The notes under the pieces are model-generated. The model was not told the origin of the DNA. It ran no database searches and saw only the letters and a program-made list of their open reading frames with translations. Below, one piece after another: positions 38,134 to 46,981 of a stretch of DNA of 64,000 bases. A program made the position numbers and the translations under genes. Each line of letters opens with the position of its first letter. The first letter of the stretch is position 1. Source of the stretch: Sipunculus nudus (lineage: Eukaryota; Annelida; Sipuncula; Golfingiida; Sipunculidae); assembly GCA_026874595.1 (NCBI GenBank), contig CM049315.1, positions 68,705,916-68,769,915 on the forward strand, in the 5' to 3' direction.

Positions 38134-39902
38134 GATTTTAGAATTTTAGAGGTACTGTTATTCATGTTGAAAACAACATATAAAAGGTTTTATAGTTGTT
38201 ACGGAGTGCTTGACGCACGCGTTACAAGCGTGGTCGTCAGGTAAGGGGTCGGTAAACAGTGAACATATATTTGAAAGAAATATGCTTGCGAATTTACCTA
38301 CCTGAGCCACTTGGTTTATCTGATATCTGGAAAAGGGAAAATTAAAAGGGGTCATTTCCTCTAACCAACGAATTTAAAGCATTATTTCAAAATATCAAAC
38401 TATAGGCATTTGAAGTGAAAAAGCAATCATCGGTCACAAAGTTTGCATTACTTAGATTCTAACATTTTGATTTCTAATGCAGAATCAGCTATTAAATTCC
38501 TATCAATATCTGTTATTTTTATTTATATATTTATTCAAATCAATCAGTTATACTTTCTAACGATACCAGAAAACAAATGATGTCATAATTGGTCCAATTC
38601 GTGAATCAATATTTTGGTACGATTTTTAAACAGGTGGTACGTGGTCCATGACGCGCAGCTGAAATTGTCATACTGATCATACGTTATGATATGGTGAAAA
38701 AACAATTATTAAGGAACCTTCACCAATGGAAAGAATGACTGGCAAAATGCTCAAAAATCCAACAGCTAGGATTTGTGCGATGTCTCACTATCCAGGTGCT
38801 CAGAATTAGGTTTTTTAGCTTGTAGCTAATAGAATATGGATCATCATGACCTAGTGCTGAAGGACATTTGCAAAGGATCTTCTTGAAATTTAAGTAAGAA
38901 GGTTTCATACGTATGATTTGTGTCTTTCACATTGAAAATTAATGCTTTTTTGTCAATATGTTCATAGTGACAGTACAGGTCACAGTGACCACATTGACCC
39001 AATATCAGGAATCAAAGAGGATTTGCCAAGGAAATCCCTTGATCTCATATTATAATATCCTAGTTTTAAAATTTTTATTGAAATGTATGACTTTTAAGAG
39101 CAAATGATCATACTTCTGGTTAGTCGTTCACAGAATATAGTCACCAAGACCTAGTTTCAGGTTTCGAGGGGATTTGTCAAGATCTCCCTGGTTGTTGCTA
39201 TGGATGATTTTAGGCCTAATGTATACAATTTCAGCCTAACTGCCTTACATGGTGCTCAAAATCATGTTTGCAGCATATACAAATGCCGTATACCGTGATC
39301 TTATTTTAAACTTTCCGCGGAGATTTACCCAAGACATCACTGAATGTCATGTTAGAAATTTCAAGGCCAAATGGATACAATTTGTCCTCCTTCTGACTGT
39401 CTGGGTGCTCAAAAGCATGTTTTCGGCTCCTAGTTTGAAGAATATAGGCCACTATGACCTTTTATGGACACGGTAATTTCTTACTTCAACGGTATTGCAG
39501 CGACTGCGAGATGATTTTTACTAAAATACTACTGCCTAATATAATTATGATGGATACCAGTTGGGAGCTTTAGTTTGAATTGTTCATAAATCATGCAGTA
39601 GTCAGGAAGACAAGATCATGAGCAGAATACTGTGTAAAGCATGTTACAGAAAAACATTGGCGCGTTTAATATAGGATATTTAACTGAATATGCCTAATAT
39701 TATAAATGTAATTCTTATATTATTTTAAATGTGTAAACAAAATAGACTTAGACTATGGACAATAGAGCTGTTTCTACATATTTGGATCGGATCGCATTTA
39801 GAAGAGGTCTTCTGTCAGACTTCCATCTGATAACCAATTCTCTACCCAATTATCTGTACTTAACTCATTAATCCATTGACTTCCTCGCTTCTTAATCATT
39901 TA

Positions 39903-39962
<60 letters not shown>

Positions 39963-40537
39963 CTCTGAAGAAAAACAACACTGTAAATTCACAACAGTCT
40001 GTTTCACGGAATCTCGTGATCTCGTAATCTAGTAAAGTCTTGGCTTTTCAGACCACGCCCTCAGCTTCATTCTAACCACATTCACCTGATGATAGGGTCG
40101 CATCCCGTGAAACGGACTGTTGTGAATTTACAGTGTTCATTTTCTTCAGAGTTATACCGGTCTGGCCTAGTCTGTAGGTCATAGGGCACTTTACAACGGA
40201 GGGTAACTCTACCTTCTATATATATTATATATATAAAACTTACTTTGATATAGATCTTTTCCTTCCCACCTCCTGGGTTTATGCAGCTCCGACAAAGTTT
40301 GCAGATGTTTGAGACCTGATTGTACACCCCGCCGGAACACCAAGCACGCCTACCGCAAATAGCCAAACACGTGACTTTGTCACTGACCTTCTGTTTTACA
40401 GGAACACAGTCCAGTTCCACAAGATCTCGTCGAAAGATATCTAGGTAGATGTGAGCACAACAAACGCTGAAGGCAATAGCATTTAAAGTCAGGAAAAAGA
40501 CGATCACGTGAATCAGAACCATAAGTGATTTAATCAT
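16291..40537 (-). CDS. Secreted PAN-like + F5/8 type C (discoidin) domain protein, five-exon gene
   Basis: The join is 40537-40244, 38326-38302, 31706-31468, 17012-16908, 16449-16291. Each junction has GT and AG borders, the phases agree (0, 1, 0, 0), and the total is 822 nt: 273 residues plus TGA. Residues 1 to about 25 are hydrophobic (signal peptide, or possibly an anchor). Residues about 40-90 form a cysteine-rich PAN/apple-like region (VTCLAICGRRAWC, NICKLC). After a short linker comes a full F5/8C domain from NGVCGRP to ELYGCKV at the C-terminus, with WWQVNLG, YWVQSFSLGYGDDGMKW, VFDGN and FLRVW blocks in family order. The first and last cysteines of the domain are present. Members of this family bind sugars or phospholipids outside the cell; the ligand here is unknown. 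Intron 3 (14.5 kb) carries a transposon nest. Confidence 0.85.
16908..17012 (-). CDS. F5/8C gene exon 4: middle of the discoidin domain
   Basis: 35 codons, phase 0 to phase 0, with YWVQSFSLGYGDDGMKW and YLINGEKK. This matches the family's V-S-F-x-L-x-Y-S-x-D-G-x-x-W strand. The acceptor is CATTGTAG and the donor is GTTATG, a weak match to consensus. The exon lies in duplication copy 1; the copy 2 version at 63442-63536 has a 10-bp deletion. Confidence 0.85.
17492..17888. mobile_element. Short non-autonomous element with terminal inverted repeats
   Basis: The left end GGGCTGTCCCGCTTAGGCGAC matches the reverse complement of the right end (GGGCTGTTCCATTTAGGAGAC) with few mismatches. The ~400-bp body is much richer in G+C than its surroundings. 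It is packed with short direct repeats of the type CTACGACAA and GCGACAA in both orientations. There is no coding potential. A target duplication is not clear. Confidence 0.6.
17889..19224. other. Intronic sequence without recognised features
   Basis: This is part of intron 3 of the F5/8C gene. I find no exon, repeat family or RNA gene that I can support. Confidence 0.5.
19225..19327 (-). repeat. Candidate 3' LTR of gypsy A
   Basis: Matches 30853-30955 over ~100 bases with a handful of differences. It starts TGTTATG. A canonical TG...CA unit would be 19225-19319, ending GTAAACA. Confidence 0.6.
19573..21060 (-). pseudogene. Gypsy A reverse transcriptase, interrupted and decayed
   Basis: Around 21060-20834 the minus strand encodes FMDIFPECFKGVGLFPGEYN and the pre-RT PPRRVPEAL block, in frames with stops. 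After the 819-bp insertion the coding continues with KPNGDLRICLDSRELNN, VLPKLAGAKIFSILDARSGY, YGRYCFKRLPFGLVSAQD and the active site IADDIVVFG. The YxDD/IADD catalytic aspartates remain, but stops interrupt the frame, for example within the ELNN and DEDS blocks. The sequence reaches the SRF thumb-like block near 19440 and then ends at the LTR. Confidence 0.85.
20008..20826. mobile_element. 819-bp hAT-like non-autonomous DNA transposon
   Basis: The terminal inverted repeat is CAAGGAGATTA-AGACTGGAGTATCAA, ~27 bp with one mismatch between the ends. It is flanked by perfect 7-bp direct repeats CATATAC at 20001-20007 and 20827-20833. Excising it with one CATATAC rejoins the gypsy reverse transcriptase in a sensible frame (SLVYV then KPNGD), which confirms the borders. 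It has no transposase. TIRs beginning CA and a 7-8 bp target site suggest hAT. Confidence 0.85.
21153..21296 (+). repeat. Left terminal inverted repeat of the 7.3 kb element
   Basis: Blocks shared with the reverse complement of 28311-28471, in the same order: GTCTGGGAGCCAG, TTTGTTGCAC, a C-run, ACAACATT, GGTGTC-CTTT and TTTAAGGAAGTTA-AG. The blocks are separated by unequal, diverged spacers. Confidence 0.8.
21297..22954 (+). other. Non-coding leader of the 7.3 kb element
   Basis: AT-rich, without a supported gene. The open frame 22171-22518 has no recognisable features. The promoter of the element's gene should lie here. The gene's start context AACATGG (22951-22957) is favourable. Confidence 0.5.
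22955..27840 (+). pseudogene. Large transposon protein: Cys/His modules, FEN1/XPG-like nuclease domain, CXC-like tail
   Basis: One intronless gene of ~1,600 codons, followed through 22955-23818, 23791-24741, 24677-24973, 24793-25671 and 25684-27705. Two frameshifts sit in homopolymers (an A run near 23786-23792, a C run near 24942), another near 24550. In-frame stops lie at about 24670, 25669-25671 and 27703-27705. The N-terminus has two CxxC...HxxC modules (KCIFCQ...WHLNCY; KCVICQ...YHRPCY). In the 25684 frame, D290, D334, E438, D440, D463, D465 and D521 (IDGMA, VVFDAYN, EEADTRI, SPDTDV, LTGCDSTSGLFSVGK) fall in the order and spacing of the FEN1/XPG metal-binding acidic residues, and the last block resembles the helix-hairpin region. 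The C-terminal GRCSCSSEGLICTAACGC is CXC-like. I infer nuclease ancestry. The function is unproven. Confidence 0.8.
27841..28310 (+). other. Trailer of the 7.3 kb element
   Basis: AT-rich with A-runs (28110-28150). AATAAA-like motifs are present but no clear polyadenylation site can be assigned. The open frames here are A/T-run artefacts. Confidence 0.5.
28311..28471 (-). repeat. Right terminal inverted repeat of the 7.3 kb element
   Basis: The counterpart of 21153-21296. It contains an 11-G run (C-run on the other strand) where the left repeat has an 8-C run. Confidence 0.8.
28474..28877 (-). pseudogene. Gypsy A protease domain
   Basis: The minus strand encodes VFANIDINTEKGTFAVRCKL, then VTGARSN where gypsy proteases have D-T-G-A-x-x-N, and later EGPAILGLRSC, the usual C-terminal G-L block. 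The catalytic aspartate is replaced by valine, so the protease would be dead. The frame runs into the inserted 7.3 kb element at 28473. Confidence 0.8.
28878..29863 (-). pseudogene. Gypsy A gag
   Basis: It starts MAELSGVPIPSLDWKAPNLA at 29863. After a stop at 29669 it continues with FQFRALKQEAVETVDAFI, a capsid-like helical region (LLDALIAGVRNNDVQRKLI), and two zinc-knuckle-like blocks near 29110-29220: C-NRGQGHPRGARC and CDECGKLGHWGKMC, the second a standard CX2CX4HX4C. Several stops interrupt it. Confidence 0.8.
29941..30414. repeat. 237-bp tandem dimer in the gypsy A leader
   Basis: 29941-30177 and 30178-30414 are direct tandem copies, each starting GTCCTTTATCTC and ending near CCTGACC...ACACTTGTT, with only a few percent difference. 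They lie between the 5' LTR and gag, so the untranslated leader was duplicated. Confidence 0.9.
30853..30955 (-). repeat. Candidate 5' LTR of gypsy A
   Basis: Direct repeat of 19225-19327. At ~100 bp it is very short for a gypsy LTR, so it may be only the surviving part. Confidence 0.6.
30956..31467. other. Intron 3 sequence between gypsy A and exon 3
   Basis: No feature seen beyond the donor site of exon 3 at 31467-31462. Confidence 0.5.
31468..31706 (-). CDS. F5/8C gene exon 3: first half of the discoidin domain
   Basis: It encodes NGVCGRPSAALGIGD, IIPDSAFRASSNYSSAW, a cysteine pair region and EWWQVNLGRIYIIQQLAIQ. This is the first half of an F5/8 type C domain, ending where the family has its W-QVDLG strand. 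The acceptor is TTACAG and the donor is GTAAAC. It starts phase 1 and ends phase 0. Confidence 0.85.
32659..32708. repeat. (TA)n microsatellite
   Basis: About 50 bases of pure TA. Confidence 0.95.
32921..32975. repeat. (TA)n microsatellite
   Basis: About 55 bases of pure TA, 210 bases from the preceding array. Confidence 0.95.
34366..35990 (+). pseudogene. Decayed DIRS-like retrotransposon: gag-like ORF and start of reverse transcriptase
   Basis: 34369-34578 encodes an acidic ORF with FDLGAWAAIVGSTKKTIAVL and LLSEKDVLDLSLTLGQ, an N-terminal gag-like piece. In broken frames there follow RERQAENGFKWGALTANMEL, AWEQLLSNHDQDRPYILRGV, GFHILSQPVDVNK and then an RT-like block: IVSALGTVPQKGSSKYRIIHD without a clean frame, CSRPP-EALNDFAYKDPFKYQ, LLSKVDLSNAY and EDYAATGLKCTF. 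The A-L-G-x-V-P-K, H-D-C-S-R-P and K-V-D-L-x-x-A-Y order is that of DIRS-type reverse transcriptases. It breaks off before the catalytic YVDD region. No tyrosine recombinase is found. Confidence 0.6.
36189..36236. repeat. (TA)n microsatellite
   Basis: 48 bases of pure AT, just downstream of the DIRS-like remnant. Confidence 0.95.
36240..37540. other. Intron 2 sequence without genes
   Basis: 36610-36720 matches about 11010-11100 in the duplicated segment, continuing the old paralogy of intron 2. Nothing else is supported. Confidence 0.5.
37545..37612. repeat. (TA)n followed by (GA)n
   Basis: TA alternation 37545-37586 runs directly into GA alternation 37587-37612. The same TA-to-GA junction type appears at 52590-52672. 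Confidence 0.95.
37682..37751 (-). tRNA. tRNA-like sequence (probable pseudogene or SINE head), Ala(GGC)-like anticodon
   Basis: The minus strand gives a near-complete cloverleaf: acceptor CTGCTG pairing with CGGCAG, D arm GCTC-AGTAATA-GAGC, variable AGGTC, and T arm ATGGG-TTCGATT-CCCAT. The B box GGTTCGATTCC is perfect. The anticodon loop would be ACGGCAA with C at position 33 and a mispaired anticodon stem, so a functional tRNA is doubtful. It is one of an inverted pair. Confidence 0.4.
37986..38054 (+). tRNA. tRNA-like sequence, degraded partner of the inverted pair
   Basis: Acceptor CTGCTG/CGGCAG, A box TAGCTCAGTGGATAGAGC, B box GGTTCGATTCT. The T stem has a mismatch and the anticodon loop CCCGCTG is atypical. 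Likely a pseudo-tRNA. Confidence 0.35.
38099..38129. repeat. (TA)n microsatellite
   Basis: About 31 bases of AT alternation, bordering the inverted tRNA-like pair. Confidence 0.95.
38302..38326 (-). CDS. F5/8C gene exon 2: 25-nt mini-exon
   Basis: The acceptor is preceded by a strong pyrimidine tract (TTTTCCCTTTTCCAG), and the donor is GTAGGT. It encodes ISDKPSGS plus one base. It converts the phase 0 end of exon 1 into the phase 1 start of exon 3, which is the main argument that it is real. It is too short to be found by ORF scanning. Confidence 0.7.
38780..39480. repeat. Degenerate tandem repeat in intron 1
   Basis: Related blocks recur at intervals of ~160 bases: GGTGCTCAAAATCATGTTT (39251), GGTGCTCAAAAGCATGTTT (39404), GGTGCTCAGAATTAGGTTT (38795), each with a following ...ATATGG or ATATAGGCCA and ATGACCT block. 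No ORF is supported. Confidence 0.5.
39905..39961. repeat. (TA)n microsatellite
   Basis: About 56 bases of AT alternation directly adjoining the inverted repeat that follows. Confidence 0.95.
39961..40155. repeat. 49-bp inverted repeat with 97-bp spacer
   Basis: 39961-40009 (AACTCTGAAGAAAAACAACA...) and 40107-40155 are reverse complements with about three mismatches. It lies just downstream of exon 1 of the F5/8C gene in intron 1. It may be a small non-autonomous element. The right arm includes the end of a hammerhead-like core. Confidence 0.75.
40080..40127 (+). ncRNA. Candidate minimal type I hammerhead ribozyme
   Basis: In order: ATTCAC (40080-40085), CTGATGA (40086-40092), a weak stem II with GGG/CCC (40095-40097, 40104-40106), GAAA (40109-40112), a two-pair stem III (A-C with G-T, loop GGACT), the cleavage triplet GTT (40119-40121) and GTGAAT (40122-40127), which pairs perfectly with ATTCAC as stem I. 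The very short stem III is like the hammerheads known from Penelope-like elements. Two mismatches next to the core in stem II suggest decay. Confidence 0.4.
40244..40537 (-). CDS. F5/8C gene exon 1: signal peptide and PAN-like region
   Basis: It starts at the ATG 40537-40535. It encodes 98 residues: a hydrophobic leader (MIKSLMVLIHVIVFFLTLN) and a cysteine-rich region with LDCVPVKQ, VTCLAICGRRAWCSGG and SNICKLC, the spacing seen in PAN/apple modules of molluscan lectin-like proteins. It ends phase 0 at AAA before the donor GTAAGT (40243-40238). Confidence 0.8.
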
Positions 40538-41940
40538 CGCGGCGGCGGTTGTTTAACCAATTTCATACGGGACGAACATCGCACTGACTTTGCCCATGTA
40601 AAAGTATCGTTGTCAGTTTTATCAATGTTCCGATCTCATGGACTGATAATGCTTAAATGGAACAAAGGAAGTTAATACACATCATTATTTTTTTTTTATT
40701 TTATACTTAGTGCTACAAATTCATGTGAGACAGATGTACATTTGTATTGTTATCCCGAGAATTGTTCCCCCATGGAAACCCCATATATCAGCAATTTGAG
40801 CACTGAAATTTTCAAGTATCCTGCATTTAAATATCCGCTTAAGTAGCAACATATCAATCATTAATATAGTAAATATGTACAGATAGGACTCGGGGTTGTT
40901 TCATGTCTATTTGTAAATTGATTAGGTCGGAATGGCGACTTTGGAGAAAACGTTCAAACTGTATATCATGCACTTTTATTTATCTCTGTTTGGGTACCTT
41001 GTTAATTTTTTTGTTGTTGTTCATCCACAAATTATTTTCATGAGATTTGATGGAGCACTATCAATAAATTTTAGTAGGAGGTTTGTTTAATAATCAAGGA
41101 ATAATTGCTAGAATATTTTGGCGGATGTCTGAATACAGCTTTTCTATTACAATAAAGACAGATACTTACAGTTTGCTTCGACTTTATTGAAAAAGAAATA
41201 TTTCTGTCGTTGTGTCACCTCTAAATTAATAAATGTAAAAAAGTCTAATCTTTAAAGGTGAGATTCCGAACCTGAGACATATTTTTTTCTTTATAAACAG
41301 TGTCAGCCTACTATACCCATAGCAAACCAGAAGACCATCAGACGCAGATCGCTTGCTCGTGGAATTGTTTATAACCATGGAGTACTGCGTTTTAGGCGCC
41401 TTTCCCCTTTATCCGTATTTCTGCTTGGAAAACTGTGGATGGGTGACACGGTTTCATCTATTTTTTTTCTCTGGTGGCAATACAAGTTCTTGATATTGTT
41501 CATAAATGCAGTGGAATGTAAAGGAGTTCGTCCATGGACCAGGGAACCATTACTTAAAAGTTGAGGGGGGATCGGTAACTGTTTGTATAGGAATGGATTA
41601 GGTTTAAGACAATTAATGAAGATATGCTCTCTGTGAATTAATATCTAGCCGTTTAGTGGAATACCAAAATACTGTAAGCAACATGCTCAATCGAAATCTT
41701 ACCTTATGTGATAAAAATATAAAATGAGTTTTATTTGTCTGGAATAATCAATACATGTCAAATTTGGAGAGTCAGTATAGCAATATTCGTACTGGTACCA
41801 GGTGTAACATAAATAGTGTGATACAAGTTCCCACATCTAACATGCAAACATACGAATTAATTGGTATTATTGGAGAGTAAGGAATCAATCTTATTCGAAT
41901 TTCACTTGAAGAAGTAAAAAACATACTATAAAAAAAAGGC
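40538..41940. other. Upstream region of the F5/8C gene
   Basis: This would contain the promoter and 5' UTR of the minus-strand gene. I see no convincing TATA box close to the start codon. No other gene is supported. Confidence 0.5.
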
Positions 41941-41966
41941 TTGGTTATGTTCTAATCTCGAGTTAT

Positions 41967-44620
41967 TTGAATAAGCAGGTCATACAGGTTAATATAATTC
42001 CAGCAATTTTAACAGATCATTCGGCAGTGAAATGTAATATGAAATCACCCAGTGTTTGCAAACATGGCCCGTCCTTCTGGAAATTAAATGTGTCCCTCAT
42101 GGAAGATCCAGTTTTTTGTGTCACCAATGCAAGAAAACATAAAAAAAGTAGAAGGAGCATTATGAAAATAAAAATAGGGAGACAGAATGGTGGGAATATC
42201 TAAAGTTAAAAATTAGAGAATATTCAATTTCATATTCAAATAGAAAATGTAGACGTAAAAAGCTAATACTGAAAAAAAACCTAGAGAAAAGTTTTAAGGA
42301 TGTAAAATTCAACTCGCACAGCAGTAATAATCAAACTGAGATCGATCAAATATGTCGAGAAATAGATAAGCATTGTGAGAGAAAAGTAGATGGCTCCATT
42401 ATAAGATCTAGAATCACATGGTTTGAGGAAGGGGAGCGTAATTCAAAGTATTTTATGAATCTGGGAAAGAAAAAACAAAACCAAAACTACCATAAGAAGA
42501 TTATTGTGTAATGGAAAAAATATAACAGATCAGCGAAAAATTATGATAGAACTGAAGAGGTTTTTATGAAGAAAAGTACACTTGTACAGGTACCTTTTCA
42601 AAACAAGAATGTTCACAACTTCTGTCAGAGTATGATACTCGAGTCCTATCAGATATGCAAGCAGCTAGTTGTGATGGACTGATTTAAAAAAAGAAGTCTT
42701 GTCAACGTTGAAATAAATGAAAAAAAATATTAAAACTCCCGGGAATGATGGATTTCCAAAAGAATTTTTTTATCTCGTCGGGAAGGATCTCGTTAATTGT
42801 TTGCCCAGATGTTTTGAGGAGGGTAAGCTAACTACAAGTCAAAGGCAAGCAGTGGTTAATTTGATAGAAAAACTAGTTAATGATAATCGTTTAATCTCAT
42901 CATGGCGACCAATTAGTTTGTTAAATGTCGAATATAAGATATTAAGTAAAATTTTAGCACGGCGCTTAAATGTTGTCCTTCCTAATCTGATTAATGAGGA
43001 CCAGACGGACTTTGTACCCGGGGGAACCATTTGTGAAACGAACCATTTAATCTGTGATATCTTAGATTATTGTATCAAAGAAAATAAACCTGATATCTTG
43101 TTTGCAGTTGATTTTTCTGCTGCTTTCGACTCCATAGATCGTAACTATATGTTCAGTGTTTTGGAAAATGTTGTCTTCCAGACAGGTTTTATTAAATGGG
43201 TACAACTTCTTCATAACGATATCAAAAGCTGTATAATAAATAATGGATACCCCACAGGATATATCGGATTAGCAAAAGGTAACAGACAAGGAGATCCCTG
43301 GCGTCATATTTGTTTGTCATGGCCATTGAGATCCTAGCAATAATGGTACGTAAATCTGTGTCTATCAAAGGGATAAATATTAACTGCTTTGAAATTAAAC
43401 AGTGTATGTATGCATACGATACCACATTTTTGGCAACAACGGTGGCTTGAGGCTGCTTGATATTGATACAATAATAGAAACTCAAAGATTTATGTGAATA
43501 AAGAAAATCATCACAGGTGACACGACAATACACATAATAATACCTGATCTTTATTTAAAACTCGTAGGTGGATTTAATAGTATCAGAGGTAACTTGGATC
43601 CTGAAATTTTAAAAATAGGAATATTATCTTTTTATTTACGTTGCCTTAATGTATGGCACTCTGTTACCTCCGGGGAACCATTAAGTAAAGAAACAATCTT
43701 GACACAACTGCTACCGAATAACAGATACATCAAGAAAGCAGGTTAATCAGTGTATTATTATTTTCTTGATATTCTTGGTATAAAATATGTTCCTGTTGTG
43801 TACGATGACAGAGGAAAAAAAAGTTAATGAAGTTGTAGCAAAAACAGTTATGCTTACAACACATTCTATATCCACTGGATAGCTCCGCAAAGGGCTATTC
43901 CACGAAAATGGTTTCAGGATAATGATTTAAACAGATATTTTGAGGTTAATAGTGCTTCGGTATTAAATAATGTAGTTATATCCTACAATGACGTGGTTCT
44001 AGATTTAGACAAACTCATATTCAGAAGTGTCTACGACAAAATAATATCATGTAAAATTTCTGAACCTGTCTTCAAAATAAAGTTACCAAACCTTTATAAA
44101 GACCTAAACTTGAAACGAGCAATTAATTACTCTTACAAGACCACTCTGTACATGTATCTAGGGAAATTTCAGTTCAGAGTTCTGCATATCATCCTCGCTG
44201 TTAACGAAAATCTATTCAGATGGAGGATAACAGACACAAACAGATATTCTAATTGGTTAATTGAAAATGAACCTATTGATCATTTATTCTGTGATTTCAC
44301 ATTTCATAAAACTGTTACTTGCAAATTTTGTCTTGGGCAAAAAACTTTGGATTAGAGATGCCAAGCCTCGGTCGTCAACGTTTATACACTGGAGCAGAAA
44401 AATCAGAAAATGATGCCCTTGTAAATATGTTGATGTTGGTCTACAAGATCAGCGTTTAAGTAATAGGAATAATCTGGCACTTCTTTCATTGGATCAGTAT
44501 GAGACAAAACTGACGAGATTTGAATATCTTGAACGCAAACTGGCGGAAAAAAGGCACAAAAGTACTATATATGAAATAAAATGGAAACCAATTCCTCAAA
44601 CTATACTAAACAAGAAGTGA
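41967..44620 (+). pseudogene. 5'-truncated L1-like ORF2, heavily decayed
   Basis: It begins inside the endonuclease (PAILTDHSAVK, the S-D-H block) and continues through the linker to the reverse transcriptase: NIKTPGNDGFPKEFF, SSWRPISLLNVEYKILSK, FAVDFSAAFDSIDR, GNRQGDP. The active site reads YAYDT in place of YADDT. The frame breaks at the QGDP block and several times after it. The C-terminal part includes DHLFCDF, and the last piece ends near 44620. This is a different L1 lineage from the one at 4885. Confidence 0.85.
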
Positions 44621-44639
44621 TGTATATTATTAAACGACT

Positions 44640-45280
44640 ATCATTTTGCAATATACAGCTAGGCGGTGACCCTTTTGGCTTCATGGGTGTGTATATAATG
44701 TGATTTTTATTTCAATTTTATGTGAATATAGTATGAAATGTAAACATAATAGGAAACGTCAGTTGTTGTATTGATTTCACAATTCGATCTGTGAAGTACC
44801 GTGAGACAAACTTATTAATTTTTAAAAATAATAATGATTTGAAATAATGGAATATTCAGTGATATACATTAACGTAAATACATGAACTGGGAAGCAGAAA
44901 GTTTTATATAAATATATATTTATGTATTTGTATCAATGTACCTGCCGGACACTAAATTTTATACAGGTAATTTGGGTTTCGTAATATCTAAAAGTCATAA
45001 AAATTCTAAAACTAAATGAACCTTGACAGATTTATATGGTATTCGCATGTAAAACATGGAATTGTACTTGTTTATTGGTTTGTAACTCACTGTTGTAAAT
45101 TTTATAATAGTCTCTGATGTCATTGATGAAACCAAATTTAAAAAAATAAAGAACAAGTACAAATCTGAGACATCATAGAGATAGAGAAAAAAATCCCAAT
45201 TTTGTAGAAAAGTAAATATTATAGCCAGCCACACGTGACACCCCCACCCTCTGAAGTTTGACAACGTTTTGCTTAGATAT
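44640..45280. other. AT-rich stretch between the L1 remnant and gypsy B
   Basis: Probably the L1 3' UTR (to about 44900), then the broken 3' part of gypsy B. No coding block is recognised and no second LTR is found. Confidence 0.45.
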
Positions 45281-45721
45281 TTAAGGTAAGAGTAGTAGAT
45301 GAACAGAAATATCGTTATAATACATTTTTTCAGGTTCTACTTTTTTAGAATAACTTGGAGTTTTTGAAAAAGTACTGTGAGTTCCAAACAATGTATTTTG
45401 AGTTCCAATTAAAGGCCACTTGACAAAAGGTTGAAGTTTCTCTGACCATGCAATTTGATAAGCAAATTCAATAACCAAACCAGCACCTGCACAACAATCA
45501 TTCCCTAATAACATTGGAGTTTGGAGATGTGGAGTTACAATACATTCAGTTTGGTGAGAATATCCAACACACTCGAGATCAACTAGAACATATCCAATAG
45601 CAGAGAACTCTGATCCTTCAAACCACCTCAAAACCTGATTCCTCTTCTTAACAATGTTGAGCCCTAAATCATGACACAAGTCTTCTCTGATCATTGAAAC
45701 AGAAGATCCAGATTCAACCAA
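45281..45721 (-). pseudogene. Gypsy B aspartic protease
   Basis: VESGSSVSMIREDLC stands where retropepsins have V/L-D-S-G-S/A, so the catalytic aspartate is replaced by glutamate. TPMLLGNDCC is the C-terminal G-x-D block. After it the reading frame has no reverse transcriptase homology. Confidence 0.75.
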
Positions 45722-45914
45722 ACTATAACATTCCTGACCATTTACTTTTAAGTGTTATTAAGGGTCCATTTTGGGAAGTGGGTGGAAATCTATCAGATGA
45801 AAATACAGAACAATCCTTACTCTGCAATTTCGGAATAAACTCTTTAGTATGAACACTGAATTTTGGAATAAATTCTTTGGCATGAACATTTAATGGTTTT
45901 GAAGAATGGCATGG

Positions 45915-46226
45915 TCATTTGTCAGTTGGTTCAGCTTTTACAGGTGAATTTCTTTGCTTTTGTTTGTTAGGGCAATTTCTTTGAATATGACCTAATTCAC
46001 CACAGAGAAAACATGCCGAAGAGAATCTTCCTCTGCCTACTGATTTATATTGAAAATTATTCTTTGGAATAGCCCCAGAATTAACTGAATTTTTGGTATC
46101 AGAATCTTTTTGATCAGATTGTTTAGGTTTAAATCCAGGTCCCTTGTAAGCATAGCCTGTTTCAGGTCTTTTGAATGTCTTTTCCTCTCTCAGCAATTTT
46201 TTTCTGCAGAACATGATCATCTGCAA
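45915..46226 (-). pseudogene. Gypsy B nucleocapsid with zinc knuckle
   Basis: A basic, glycine-rich stretch (YKSVGRGRF) followed by CFLCGELGHIQRNC, a CX2CX4HX4C zinc knuckle, and a lysine-rich tail. It continues the gag at 46942-46227. Confidence 0.8.
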
Positions 46227-46942
46227 TACCAGCTAATTCTCTGACTGTTAACCCTTCCTATTCCACCAACTGAAATTTCAAATTGTCATCAGCTACAGAA
46301 TGTAACATTTGGTCCATAACCAGTTTATCAAATATAGCTGTGACTTCCTCATCTTCCATTAATCTATCACTAGGTTGTACCCCCATTCCTAAATTTAAGG
46401 CGCTAAGCACTAGGAGTTAATTGATATCTGTGCAAGATAGCATGGATCACTTTATCATAATCCCTTTGTTCTTTCTGGGAAAGTGGATGGAAGGCCTGCT
46501 GAGCATTTCCAGTAAGATATGGTTCTAAATAATGACTCCATTCACTTTTAGGAATTTGATATCTATCGACCAAATTCTCAAAAGTTTTGATCCAATAGTG
46601 GATATCATCTCTACCTGTCAGTTTAGTCATTTCTTTGATCTTAACATGGGATTGACTACCTGCTTGTTTAACCATCATCTTCTCAAGAAGATTAATAAAT
46701 CTATCATTATCCTCTTTCCTATGCTTTTCCATCTCACTAAGGACAGACTGGAAAGAAACATCTGACATACCCTTAAGAGATACTCCAGGCTCTTTCATGT
46801 CAGGAATCTCTACTAAAGCATCTATATGCTCTTCCTTAGTATTCAAATCAGACAATTCTAAATGATTATGTTCACACAATTGAACAATATAAACTTTAGT
46901 ATATCTACGCAAAATAGCTTTCTTTTCATCTCTTGAAGCCAT
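46227..46942 (-). pseudogene. Gypsy B gag, capsid part
   Basis: It starts MASRDEKKAILRRYTKVYIV at 46942. It is an acidic helical region followed by KMTGRDDIHYWIKTFEN-type capsid sequence (LTGRDDIHYWIKTFENLVDR, YLTGNAQQAF, YDKVIHAILHRYQL). After the stop at 46403 it continues in another frame with LVMDQMLHSVADDNLKFQLV and LTVRELAGIADDH, the SCAN-like gag end. Confidence 0.8.
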
Positions 46943-46981
46943 GATGACATTTAAAAGAAATCAACTATTATTAGTACGGAA

